Shown in pieces: positions 14,302-20,978 of a stretch of DNA of 46,995 bases. The DNA is from a virus. Where the stretch lies: IMG/VR virus record IMGVR_UViG_3300030116_001948, positions 42,799-89,793 of that record; one strand, given 5' to 3'. Both the position numbers and the translations under genes were made by a program. Position 1 is the first letter of the stretch. Every line of letters begins with the position of its first letter. Below the pieces are notes generated by a model that was given only the letters and a program-made list of their open reading frames with translations, was not told where the DNA came from and ran no database searches.

Positions 14302-14444
14302 ACAAGATAGTGTATAGCGGTTCTCTCTTGCCGCTATATGCGATTATATTTTATAGCCAAGTTATCTACGATAGCCTGAAGCCTAGGCAAATGTATACAG
14401 TAAAAAGCTGGTTGGCGTATACACTTGGCTATAAAATAAACTAA
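14298..14444 (+). CDS. Possible small membrane peptide overlapping a folded element (48 aa)
   Basis: ATG at 14298 overlaps the preceding TGA (ATGA). It encodes MNKIVYSGSLLPLYAIIFYS and more, with one possible membrane segment. The whole second half of the frame coincides with the perfect 16-bp inverted repeat and inner stems described separately, so the open frame may be accidental and the RNA or DNA structure the real feature. Confidence 0.35.
   Translation: MNKIVYSGSLLPLYAIIFYSQVIYDSLKPRQMYTVKSWLAYTLGYKIN
14347..14438 (+). other. Branched, long-stem intergenic element A
   Basis: A perfect 16-bp outer stem pairs 14347-14362 with 14423-14438. Inside are three smaller stems: TATC/GATA (14363-14366, 14370-14373), GCCT/AGGC with a 7-base loop (14374-14377, 14385-14388), and GTATAC/GTATAC (14393-14398, 14417-14422) whose loop contains TGGTTGGC. 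The outline is cloverleaf-like but lacks tRNA signature bases (no GTTCGA arm, no CCA). It could be a small non-coding RNA, a processing site, or a DNA element. Confidence 0.55.
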
Positions 14445-14456
14445 AAGGGAAATAAA

Positions 14457-14687
14457 ATGTTTAAAAAAATATTACATTGGTTAGGTATTAAAAAAAGCAA
14501 CAACGAATCAATACTTGAACTAATACAAGAAAGACTTCGACACGGTGCTATAGAGCACGGAGAAGAAGTACCATTAGACGGTACAAGAGATCACTTGCAA
14601 GATGCTATTGAAGAGGCGTTAGATATGATAGTATATCTTGCAGCAATGTTAATTGAGTTACAAAATAAAACAAAGAGGAGGCAGTAA
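14457..14687 (+). CDS. MazG-like nucleotide pyrophosphohydrolase-type protein (76 aa)
   Basis: ATG at 14457 after AAAAGGGAAATAAA. The core reads ERLRHGAIEHGEEV, then GTRDHLQDAIEEALDMIVYL. The helical E-E-A-x-D-x-x-x-Y pattern is that of short phage proteins in the MazG/all-alpha NTP pyrophosphohydrolase group, which in the family use acidic residues on two helices to bind Mg and cleave NTPs. The protein is short and may need to form dimers. Positioned in the early operon, it could tune nucleotide or ppGpp levels. The assignment rests on pattern only. Confidence 0.5.
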   Translation: MFKKILHWLGIKKSNNESILELIQERLRHGAIEHGEEVPLDGTRDHLQDAIEEALDMIVYLAAMLIELQNKTKRRQ

Positions 14688-15724
14688 TGAGCTTTAATGA
14701 TGTAAACTTTACAAACCTTAAAATTAAGTTTGGTAAAGCTATGAGTAAAACACTTGGTTCAAACAAAGACGGTTCACCAATAAAGGTACACGGTTATGGT
14801 TGGAGCCAACTTAGTGTTATACAAGATATGTTTAAAAGCTATGCAACTAAAATTGACTTACACGAAAAGTTTAAATCAATTATGGAACATACTAATATCA
14901 AAAGTATCAAACTTGAATACAACGGATATGGTGATGACGGTTGTTTAGAAAACGTAGAATTTCGTGATAAAAATGGTGCACAAATACATCCATCGCATAT
15001 AATGAGACATTTTTATATGCACACACATCACGGTGAAAACGTAAAACCAGAAACCGTAATTAACTATTCGTTATGGGAAACTGATGAACATACAAGATCA
15101 CTAAGAGAACACATAGAAAAACGCAAACAATATCTTATAGATATGGAACCAGAAGCGTTTGCTACTATGGATCTAGAAGACTGGTCTAACGGCGTTGTAC
15201 AAAGCGTTTTAGACTTAGGATGGTCAATACATGAAATCACAACGGTACCTGGTAGTGGTGAACGTGGCATTACATTGCGTAGAACACAATCATATGTATA
15301 TGATGAGTTTACACACTTTGATACAAGAATTTTACAATTGATGTATCCAAGAGTACGCAAAGATGAATGGGAAAATATTGATGAAGCATTTTATCAAATG
15401 TTGCATCCTGGTTGGCAAAACAATCACGGTAGCCAAAACTACTTTAAAGTAGAGTTTGATAATAACAAAGTTAAACTCAATATTAACCAAGAAACAAATG
15501 TAATGGTCCAAGAGTCTGAGAAAACAGAAGTAATATTAGATGAAACACTTTCAAAAAGATTTCAAGGATTTTTAAAGGATATATTTCCTAAGAAAAAACC
15601 TTACGAAAATGTTGAATTAGATATTTCTTTGAAGAAAGATCAGCCAAAACTCAAACAATTACACGATTTTATTACAGATATGCTTAACGAAAAAATAGAG
15701 CGTAAAACTGAAGAGGTAGAATAA
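14687..15724 (+). CDS. DUF6878-like early protein (345 aa)
   Basis: ATG at 14687 overlaps the previous stop (TAATG). Two separated blocks are characteristic: KLEYNGYGDDGCLENVEF near residues 75-92 and HPGWQNNHGSQNYFKVEFDN near 242-261, followed by NNKVKLNINQ. These match my memory of the DUF6878 family found in phages and bacteria. Between them lies a long insert with a helical TRSLREHIEKRKQYLIDM and an aromatic RRTQSYVYDEFTHFD part. Function unknown; the next gene is also from a phage family of unknown function, and the two are translationally coupled. Confidence 0.6.
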   Translation: MSFNDVNFTNLKIKFGKAMSKTLGSNKDGSPIKVHGYGWSQLSVIQDMFKSYATKIDLHEKFKSIMEHTNIKSIKLEYNGYGDDGCLENVEFRDKNGAQIHPSHIMRHFYMHTHHGENVKPETVINYSLWETDEHTRSLREHIEKRKQYLIDMEPEAFATMDLEDWSNGVVQSVLDLGWSIHEITTVPGSGERGITLRRTQSYVYDEFTHFDTRILQLMYPRVRKDEWENIDEAFYQMLHPGWQNNHGSQNYFKVEFDNNKVKLNINQETNVMVQESEKTEVILDETLSKRFQGFLKDIFPKKKPYENVELDISLKKDQPKLKQLHDFITDMLNEKIERKTEEVE

Positions 15725-16062
15725 TGGACCCTCTTTATCATAGTAAAAGCAGTGTAAAGAAGTGGGGCGGTACAGTAGACGACTACATTAAGATTCATCA
15801 TTGGTTTGATGATTCTAAACGTGGTTGTTCACTACCAACTCACAGATCAATGAGACATCATACAGAAGGTATTGGCTGGTGTATTGACGTATTTGGTAAA
15901 TACATCACCAATTCTGATGGCAGAAAAGTACCAGTAAGACAAATAGGTGAACAACATGTCATAGAAGACATAGGTAAACTTATTTCAATGTCAGACTGGT
16001 TATTGCATATGTCATTAGAACCTTGGATGATGAAGGTCGGTAAACGACCGAATGAACTATAA
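15724..16062 (+). CDS. DUF6915-like conserved phage protein (112 aa)
   Basis: ATG at 15724 (TAATG coupling). Typical features: HSKSSVKKWGGTVDDYIKIH at 6-25, HWFDDSK, a histidine-rich MRHHTEGIGWCIDVFG, NSDGRKVPVRQIGEQHVIED and the end SDWLLHMSLEPWM. This order (SS-K-GG, DY-IH-W, HRS-RHH-G, VPVR-IGEQHV-ED-G, DW) matches the DUF6915 family as I remember it. The conserved His, Glu and Asp residues look like a metal or catalytic site, but no activity is known to me. Confidence 0.65.
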   Translation: MDPLYHSKSSVKKWGGTVDDYIKIHHWFDDSKRGCSLPTHRSMRHHTEGIGWCIDVFGKYITNSDGRKVPVRQIGEQHVIEDIGKLISMSDWLLHMSLEPWMMKVGKRPNEL

Positions 16063-16086
16063 TCAACCAGGATATTCCTGGTGATT
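16061..16086 (+). other. Stem-loop after the 112-aa gene
   Basis: ACCAGGA (16066-16072) and TCCTGGT (16076-16082) pair around TAT, extended by AATC/GATT across a bulged A. A second small stem GGTCG/CGACC lies in the last codons just before (16035-16049). No T run follows, so this is more likely an mRNA end protector or processing signal than a terminator. Confidence 0.5.
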
Positions 16087-16276
16087 GCGTAATAGTCACA
16101 TTACAGGTCCCTAAAATGCACAAGGTCCCTGAGTGGCTTAAATCAGAATAGAGGCAACAACGATACATGGAAGAGCTCCAGTAAATACTTCAAAATAGGC
16201 GAGTCTTATATAAGGTCCATGGAAGCCTGAATAATGAAGTATAGTTGCCTCAGTTCTGAAAGGAGAGAAAACAAAT
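16087..16276 (+). other. Folded leader-like gap with nested inverted repeats
   Basis: No gene seen. AGGTCCCT occurs twice (16105-16112, 16123-16130) and a partial third copy (AAGGTCCATGG) lies at 16212. GAGGCAAC (16151-16158) pairs perfectly with GTTGCCTC (16244-16251), and nested inside ATACTTCA (16185-16192) pairs with TGAAGTAT (16235-16242). The structure ends 10 bases before the AAAGGAGAG ribosome site of the next gene, so it would form the leader of that mRNA and could control it or be a separate small RNA. Confidence 0.5.
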
Positions 16277-16417
16277 ATGAAGTATAAGTATAATGTATGG
16301 ATTGGAGGAGTTTGCAATACTTTTTCAACCTACAAAGAAGCAATGAAAGAATATAGACATTGGACTAGCAAAGGCTATGATGATGTTATATTCATAAAGA
16401 GGAAAGTAAATGAATAA
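16277..16417 (+). CDS. Small early protein (46 aa)
   Basis: ATG at 16277 with AAAGGAGAG upstream. The product starts MKYKYNVWIGGVCNTFSTYK and has a helix EAMKEYRHWTSKGYDD, then VIFIKRKVNE: a compact beta-alpha-beta layout familiar from tiny phage proteins of unknown role. It overlaps the next gene by 8 bases. Confidence 0.6.
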   Translation: MKYKYNVWIGGVCNTFSTYKEAMKEYRHWTSKGYDDVIFIKRKVNE

Positions 16418-16655
16418 TAGAGAAAAAGCTTGGTTAAATCGTAAAGGAGATAAAACACCTGAAACGATTTACGATAGAATGAAAAAAATGAAATTTAATA
16501 ATCCTTGGTCAAAAAAAGGAATTGCTGAACGTGAAGCATTTGCAAAGAAATATGGAAGAGCTTGGTGGTTATTTACAGATAACAATTCATCAGAAAAACA
16601 TAAAGATCAATGGATTTATCAATATTGGAAAATGGAGGAAGACAGTAATGAATGA
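16410..16655 (+). CDS. Small basic aromatic early protein (81 aa)
   Basis: ATG at 16410 with AAGAGGAAA upstream. Basic first half (EKAWLNRKGDKTPETIYDRM) and tryptophan-rich end (WWLFTDNNSSEKHKDQWIYQ). The next gene starts at 16648, an 8-base overlap. Not recognised. Confidence 0.6.
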   Translation: MNNREKAWLNRKGDKTPETIYDRMKKMKFNNPWSKKGIAEREAFAKKYGRAWWLFTDNNSSEKHKDQWIYQYWKMEEDSNE

Positions 16656-17004
16656 CGAAGTAGCAGCAATATTTAGACCTATTACAAAAAAACTATATCC
16701 AAGAGAAGTAACAAATCTAAATACAGAAAAAGATTGTATGGTTAAAGCAATTGATGAAGAGTATTTAGGTGATTGGGTATGTAATTGGTGCGGTAGTGAT
16801 CAAGTGTATGAAAAAGTTTTTATTAATATGAATACACTCAAAAACGACTACAGTAAAGAAACAACAGAACCAGAATATGCTGGTGATTGTTGTGGTAAAT
16901 TTGAATATCCTATGCACCAACAAGAATGGGAAGAACAAGTAATTGAAGATTGCAATGGCAATAAAGATAAATATATGAAAATATTAGATGGAGGAAGAGC
17001 GTGA
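16648..17004 (+). CDS. Zinc-ribbon-like early protein (118 aa)
   Basis: The start used is the ATG at 16648 with GGAGG upstream; a longer in-frame extension to 16522 only shadows the preceding gene. Residues near 45-52 contain VCNWCGSD, and CC occurs near residue 84 (GDCCGKFEY), giving a possible four-cysteine zinc site. The tail is acidic (EWEEQVIEDCNGN). Similar short zinc proteins are common in early regions of environmental phages. Function unknown. Confidence 0.65.
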   Translation: MNDEVAAIFRPITKKLYPREVTNLNTEKDCMVKAIDEEYLGDWVCNWCGSDQVYEKVFINMNTLKNDYSKETTEPEYAGDCCGKFEYPMHQQEWEEQVIEDCNGNKDKYMKILDGGRA

Positions 17005-17309
17005 AAGATAAATTAACATATCAAGAAGTATACGATAGTTTTTATACTATAATTGAGAGAGATACTTATACTTGTAAAAGATGTAAAATACAAGCTAAGT
17101 ATTCTTTACATACTTTTAAAAAAGAGTATAAAAAGAAGTTCGAAAAAATGGTAAAAGAAATATACGATTGGTATATAAGAGGTCCGCAAAATGATATATA
17201 TCTTGCAGATCTTGGTACGTTTAACGATGTAATGCTAAACAAAGAACCGAAATACAATAATCACATAAACCAATATAAATGGGGAGGACTATATAATGGA
17301 GGACATTAA
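17001..17309 (+). CDS. Small early protein with a CxxC pair, GTG start (102 aa)
   Basis: GTG at 17001 overlaps the preceding TGA (GTGA) and has GGAGGAAGA upstream. Sequence: VKDKLTYQEVYDSFYTIIER, then TYTCKRCKIQAKY, a lysine-rich helix, and an aromatic tail ending WGGLYNGGH. One CxxC only, so zinc binding would need extra ligands or a dimer. Overlaps the next gene by 14 bases. Confidence 0.6.
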   Translation: MKDKLTYQEVYDSFYTIIERDTYTCKRCKIQAKYSLHTFKKEYKKKFEKMVKEIYDWYIRGPQNDIYLADLGTFNDVMLNKEPKYNNHINQYKWGGLYNGGH

Positions 17310-17742
17310 GAAAACAATGCAAAGAACAGAAGCTTGGCACAAGAAAGCTTTTGCTCTATTGCAAGGACAAAAAATAGAACACGTCATATGGAAAAAATGG
17401 GATGAAAACAGTACTACTGGTTTAGTATTAATACTAGATAGTGGAGTCGCAATATTTGTATCTATGGACGACGAAGGTAATGGTCCTGGTGCTTTACATT
17501 GGAACACTGGAAGAGAAAAATCTATGCAAATAGACATAGGTAACGGTGAAAGTGTTTTCATAGAACCAGACGGAATATTACCAGTAGGCGTTATGGAAAC
17601 AGCAGAGTGGAGACAAAAAGAAATAGAAGCTGAAAATGAAGCTATTGATAAAATTGTTGAAGCTAATAAACAAATGATTGCTAACAAAGTTGATGAAATC
17701 AATAATTTAGCAAATGAAGTGGAAGGGGTAACAAATGGGTAA
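17296..17742 (+). CDS. Early protein, beta core plus coiled coil (148 aa)
   Basis: ATG at 17296 with GGGGAGG upstream. After a basic helix, residues 28-85 form a likely beta domain (KIEHVIWKKWDENSTTGLVL, VAIFVSMDDEGNGPGALHW). The last third is a long acidic helix (EIEAENEAIDKIVEANKQMI). The next gene overlaps its end. Not recognised; dimerisation through the helix is likely. Confidence 0.6.
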   Translation: MEDIKKTMQRTEAWHKKAFALLQGQKIEHVIWKKWDENSTTGLVLILDSGVAIFVSMDDEGNGPGALHWNTGREKSMQIDIGNGESVFIEPDGILPVGVMETAEWRQKEIEAENEAIDKIVEANKQMIANKVDEINNLANEVEGVTNG

Positions 17743-17938
17743 ACTATCCGAAATGGATGCAGTAAGACAAGAATTAGATGAGCTAGATGAAAGCAGCGTA
17801 TCTGAACTTGCATTACAAGCACAAAGAACAATCAAAGATCAAATTTCTTTACTTGATGATTTAGGATATGAATTTATGTATGTCCAAGATGGTAAAGGCA
17901 GTATGATAACATCAATACGTAGAAAGAGGGGTGTCTAA
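17735..17938 (+). CDS. Small early protein (67 aa)
   Basis: ATG at 17735 after GGAAGGGGTAACAA. An acidic helical first half (EMDAVRQELDELDESSVSEL) and a beta-hairpin-like end (YEFMYVQDGKGSMITSIRRK). It joins the next gene by a shared base (TAATG). Function unknown. Confidence 0.6.
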   Translation: MGKLSEMDAVRQELDELDESSVSELALQAQRTIKDQISLLDDLGYEFMYVQDGKGSMITSIRRKRGV

Positions 17939-18414
17939 TGTCAACACGATCAAACATCGTATTTAAAAGAACCAACGAAGAAGGCTTTAAAACAGTGAAA
18001 GCAGTTTATTGTCACTTTGACGGTTATCCTGGATTCAAAAGAAATGGCGAGTTTATAGGTGGAGTTGGGTATGAATTGCTACATCATTTCAATACTCAAT
18101 CAGCGGTAGATGAAATACAACTTAAATCTATTCGTTCTATAAGTGATGCTCAGATTGAATATATGGGTGAAAAAGAAGAATCCGATTCATATGAAAGTAT
18201 AGAACAGTATTTTCGTATGACGCTAGGAGATATATGGATTGAATATATCTACTATTGGGACGGAGTTCAATGGATGATGTCTGAATTAACTTATCTAGAT
18301 ACAGATAAAAATAAGTATCAAGATATATCAGTACCAATCAGAACAAAACTCAAACCATTAGAAATGGTAATGGATGAAATAACTAGTACAATACCACCAT
18401 CTGATGAGGAATAA
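17938..18414 (+). CDS. MSTRSNIV-type conserved phage protein (158 aa)
   Basis: ATG at 17938. The N-terminus MSTRSNIVFKR, followed by AVYCHFDGYPGF and GGVGYELLHHFN, is a pattern seen in many phage early or auxiliary proteins: a beta sheet with a conserved Cys-His-x-Asp-Gly motif. The C-terminal part is acidic (WIEYIYYWDGVQWMM, TSTIPPSDEE). No biochemical role is known to me. It overlaps the next gene by 11 bases. Confidence 0.65.
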   Translation: MSTRSNIVFKRTNEEGFKTVKAVYCHFDGYPGFKRNGEFIGGVGYELLHHFNTQSAVDEIQLKSIRSISDAQIEYMGEKEESDSYESIEQYFRMTLGDIWIEYIYYWDGVQWMMSELTYLDTDKNKYQDISVPIRTKLKPLEMVMDEITSTIPPSDEE

Positions 18415-18634
18415 ACACTATGTGGTTTCAGTAGCAGAAACTCATCCAGATCCAAACTATATAGTATTATTAAAAATACTATCAGTTAAACACTATCAAG
18501 CAGCTAGAAATGCTAAGTTTCATCCTAACTATGCTACAGAGGAAGAAGCTAAAATATGGCACAAAAAGCTGCTTGATCAACTATCAAAGGAGGGATTTAC
18601 ATGGGAAATAGTCCGAGTAAAACACTTGAAATGA
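18404..18634 (+). CDS. Small early protein (76 aa)
   Basis: ATG at 18404 (the GATGAGGAA end of the previous gene supplies a weak ribosome site). Sequence MRNKHYVVSVAETHPDPNYI, then a helix with HYQAARNAKFHPNYATEEEA. It overlaps the start of the following gene by 34 bases. Unknown function; compact alpha/beta protein. Confidence 0.55.
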   Translation: MRNKHYVVSVAETHPDPNYIVLLKILSVKHYQAARNAKFHPNYATEEEAKIWHKKLLDQLSKEGFTWEIVRVKHLK

Positions 18635-19185
18635 AAAAGAAAGTACAACTATTTGGTGCGGGTAGTAAAGAACTTGTAAAGTTTTTAGATAAAAAACTTG
18701 AAGACGCACAATCTGGTTCAGTATGGTTTTGGTTACAAGGTATATACAAAGTAGAACAATATCTAAACGAAGATGGAACGCTTGACGAAATAACAATGCA
18801 AGGCGAGTTCAACGAAGAAATAGATATTGTTAAAGAATGGATAAAGGAATGGAAGGAGGAAACAGTGAAAAAAGATAATATAACTTACACTGACGTATAT
18901 GGATATGAACATACTACAACAAGAAAGTATAGTAAATTTCCATACGATATGTCTGAATGTAAGTTCCTAGATCACGAAGACATCGATTTAGATGTCAGAA
19001 ATCCTTTTAGTGGTGAATCTCATAAATTATCACCAGTAGAAGAAGCAGTATATAGAAAAGTAATAAAGGCACAATTAGAATCACCTAATTATTTTCTAGA
19101 TCCTGATGCACAAAAAATTGTACGTAAAGGTTGTGATTGGTTCAGAGCTAACAATGCTGAAGCGTACATGAAACTACTAGATTAA
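18601..19185 (+). CDS. Two-part early protein with a possible internal start (194 aa)
   Basis: ATG at 18601 with AAAGGAGGG upstream. Residues 1-88 form a helical domain (VQLFGAGSKELVKFLDKKLE). Residues about 89-194 are another domain: YTDVYGYEHTTTRKYSKFP, CKFLDHEDIDLDVRNPFSGE, and the end GCDWFRANNAEAYMKLLD, a C-terminal pattern common in marine phage small proteins. Exactly at the boundary an in-frame GTG (18865) has the strong site AAGGAGGAAACA, so the second domain may also be made alone. Confidence 0.65.
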   Translation: MGNSPSKTLEMKKKVQLFGAGSKELVKFLDKKLEDAQSGSVWFWLQGIYKVEQYLNEDGTLDEITMQGEFNEEIDIVKEWIKEWKEETVKKDNITYTDVYGYEHTTTRKYSKFPYDMSECKFLDHEDIDLDVRNPFSGESHKLSPVEEAVYRKVIKAQLESPNYFLDPDAQKIVRKGCDWFRANNAEAYMKLLD

Positions 19186-19195
19186 GGAGGAATCA

Positions 19196-19279
19196 ATGTT
19201 AGAATTACTTCTATTATTTGCAGTATGTTACGGCATATTATATGCTTGTAATTATGTAAATAAATCTGATAAAAAGTAG
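19196..19279 (+). CDS. 27-residue membrane peptide
   Basis: ATG at 19196 has one of the best ribosome sites in the arm (AAGGAGGAATCA). It encodes MLELLLLFAVCYGILYACNY followed by VNKSDKK: one membrane span and a short charged tail. It stops 8 bases before the long hairpin at 19287. Could be a true micro-protein or a leader peptide for that hairpin. Confidence 0.5.
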   Translation: MLELLLLFAVCYGILYACNYVNKSDKK

Positions 19280-19286
19280 TAAAAAC

Positions 19287-19329
19287 GCTTGGATAATTGA
19301 GTTGGGAATACTAACTTAGTTATCCAAGC
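19287..19329 (+). other. 17-bp RNA hairpin between the membrane peptide and annealing-protein gene
   Basis: 19287-19303 pairs with 19313-19329 over 17 positions (10 perfect from GCTTGGATAA/TTATCCAAGC, then two G-U wobbles in RNA) around a 9-base loop. On the rightward RNA no T run follows, so it is not a standard terminator there. Read leftward it is followed by GTTTTTACTACTTTTT, which does look like an intrinsic terminator against antisense transcription into the early arm. Confidence 0.6.
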
Positions 19330-19362
19330 TAACCAATATAAACAAATAAACGGAGGAACCTT

Positions 19363-19944
19363 ATGGGATTTAATCTGAAAGATTATGCCTTAGTTAACGA
19401 TCGTATTAAAGAGTTTCATAATATGTATCCATACGGCATGATAGTGACTAAAGTAATAGAAGTCACACAAGTAATAGATACACCAACTGGAGAACAATGC
19501 AATGAATACAGAATCCAAGCAACGGTCACGCCTAATGTACTCGAAGTACCAGAAAGATATTTCACTGGAACAGCAGCTGAGCGAGACAATACTGGCTTTG
19601 TTAATAAGACGAGTGCTATGGAAAATTGCGAGACGAGTGCCGTCGGTAGGGCACTTGCCAATATGGGTATTGGTGCAGATTTTGCCATTGCTAGCAAAGA
19701 AGAAGTTGAGAATGCTAAGGCAAAACAAGCAGTATTCAAACCTAAAGTTAAGGAACTTACAGAAATTGACACGCTTGCAAAAAAGTGTGAAAAGGCTCAA
19801 GTAATTCCCGAAGAAGCTTATCTAGCATATACTAAAAAACGTGAAAGCGGATTTTATGATACTGTTGCTAGAGTAAAAACAGCTAAGAAATACTTCGAAG
19901 ATCAACTTAAGGAGGCAGAGAATGTCAAAAAAGAAAATGCCTAG
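19363..19944 (+). CDS. ERF-like single-strand annealing / recombination protein (193 aa)
   Basis: ATG at 19363 after ACGGAGGAACCTT. The N-terminal half is beta-rich (LVNDRIKEFHNMYPYGMIVT, EYRIQATVTP). Near residues 86-110 is the block AMENCETSAVGRALANMGIG, then ASKEEVENAK. The E-x-x-E-T-S-A-x-G-R-A-L block is common in phage proteins encoded next to SSB and replication genes and often assigned to ERF/annealing-type functions. It would act on phage single-stranded DNA with the SSB-like protein 1.0 kb away. Assignment by pattern and neighbourhood. Confidence 0.55.
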   Translation: MGFNLKDYALVNDRIKEFHNMYPYGMIVTKVIEVTQVIDTPTGEQCNEYRIQATVTPNVLEVPERYFTGTAAERDNTGFVNKTSAMENCETSAVGRALANMGIGADFAIASKEEVENAKAKQAVFKPKVKELTEIDTLAKKCEKAQVIPEEAYLAYTKKRESGFYDTVARVKTAKKYFEDQLKEAENVKKENA

Positions 19945-20176
19945 TGAACATAGAATAGGTTCTATGGAACCTGGCGAAACAAAACATATAGTAAACGACT
20001 TTGGTACTTTTGTTTTAATTAAAATACCATTCGAGAAAGACGAATTACTAGATGTAGAGTTAGCAGACTATGCTAAATCAATGGATGCACTTAGCACTTA
20101 TATTGAAAATATCAATCAAGGGCTAATTGACGGTGCATCAGAACGTAATCAAGATCACGCTAATGACCAAAGATAA
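19922..20176 (+). CDS. Small early protein next to the annealing-like gene (84 aa)
   Basis: ATG at 19922, overlapping the previous gene by 23 bases, with AAGGAGGCAGAGA upstream. Sequence MSKKKMPSEHRIGSMEPGET, then a short beta part (GTFVLIKIPFEKDELLD) and acidic helix. Possibly a partner of the recombination proteins; no motif recognised. Confidence 0.55.
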   Translation: MSKKKMPSEHRIGSMEPGETKHIVNDFGTFVLIKIPFEKDELLDVELADYAKSMDALSTYIENINQGLIDGASERNQDHANDQR

Positions 20177-20187
20177 GGAGGTATCAT

Positions 20188-20712
20188 ATGGCAATTACGG
20201 GTACTAAGGTAAAGTCACAAGGTGGCGGAAATAAACCTTATTTCATTAACAAATGCTTCATTGTTGGAGCAGAACAAATCGAATCACAGTATACTGATAC
20301 AACAGTTAAATTAGAACTTGAAGACTCTACTAACGGATACAAGTCTAATTTATTCCTAAATCAAAACTATGAGAAAGATACAAACGGTGTAGTATTGGAT
20401 TTAAAATATCCAGACTTAGTAAACACATTGTATCTTGCAGCTGGTAAAGATTTAGAAGTATCTGATACTGGTGACATTAATTTAGATGTCTTAGCAAATG
20501 CAAAGATTGCAGTATTAAGTTATCAGTCTACTGGTAAATACAAACGTAATCTTTGGAACAGAGTTTCTTCTTGGGAAGATACAGATCAACTTGAGAAAGA
20601 CTTTGAAAAATCACTAAAACAAGGTTATCCACAAAACTTTCGTAAAGGAACATCAGAACCTGCCGTACCTGAAGTTCAAGAAAGTGTAAGTGTAGATGAC
20701 TTACCATTTTAA
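20188..20712 (+). CDS. SSB-like single-stranded DNA-binding protein (174 aa)
   Basis: ATG at 20188 with AAGGAGGTATCAT. The body has beta strands with aromatic and basic residues (NKPYFINKCFIVGAEQIESQ, KYKRNLWNRVSSWED). The very end, VSVDDLPF, copies the acidic D-D-x-P-F tip that SSB proteins use to recruit partners. Position among the annealing-like protein, the primase-helicase and the resolvase-like nuclease supports the call. The OB fold cannot be confirmed from sequence reading alone. Confidence 0.65.
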   Translation: MAITGTKVKSQGGGNKPYFINKCFIVGAEQIESQYTDTTVKLELEDSTNGYKSNLFLNQNYEKDTNGVVLDLKYPDLVNTLYLAAGKDLEVSDTGDINLDVLANAKIAVLSYQSTGKYKRNLWNRVSSWEDTDQLEKDFEKSLKQGYPQNFRKGTSEPAVPEVQESVSVDDLPF

Positions 20713-20978
20713 TGACTGCTAAAACTATTGTTATCAATTGGCTTGACTCTTTAGAAAACGGTGAAGTATTCTTTACCTGGAACTTTGAGAGTCAAGTACC
20801 ACATTATGGTAAAATCAAGTATAACAAAATACATACGGCAAGTACATATTCCAGAGCATTTAGAAAGTTGCGTGAAGAAAATATATTTACCGACGAGCTT
20901 ATGGGATTTGCACTAAAAGAAGTTAAATCGGCAACTAATGGGAAAATAAAAGGATGGAAGAAAATAAATACTATCTAG
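20712..20978 (+). CDS. Small replication-region protein (88 aa)
   Basis: ATG at 20712 (TAATG with the SSB-like gene) and a 25-base overlap with the primase-helicase gene. Sequence MTAKTIVINWLDSLENGEVF, then GKIKYNKIHTASTYSRAFRK LREENIF, ending in basic KGWKKINTI. The middle helix pair is winged-helix-like (aromatic loop, S-T-Y-S-R-A-F-R), so DNA binding is plausible. A primase or helicase partner role is inference. Confidence 0.55.
   Translation: MTAKTIVINWLDSLENGEVFFTWNFESQVPHYGKIKYNKIHTASTYSRAFRKLREENIFTDELMGFALKEVKSATNGKIKGWKKINTI

Noticed and set aside
14347-14438. tRNA gene in element A or B
   Set aside because: The outlines are branched, but stem lengths do not fit (16- or 12-bp outer stem), there is no GTTCGA arm, and no anticodon arm of 5 bp with a normal loop.
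16522-16647. Upstream extension of the zinc-ribbon-like gene
   Set aside because: It lies entirely within the preceding gene in another frame; the ATG at 16648 has GGAGG upstream.
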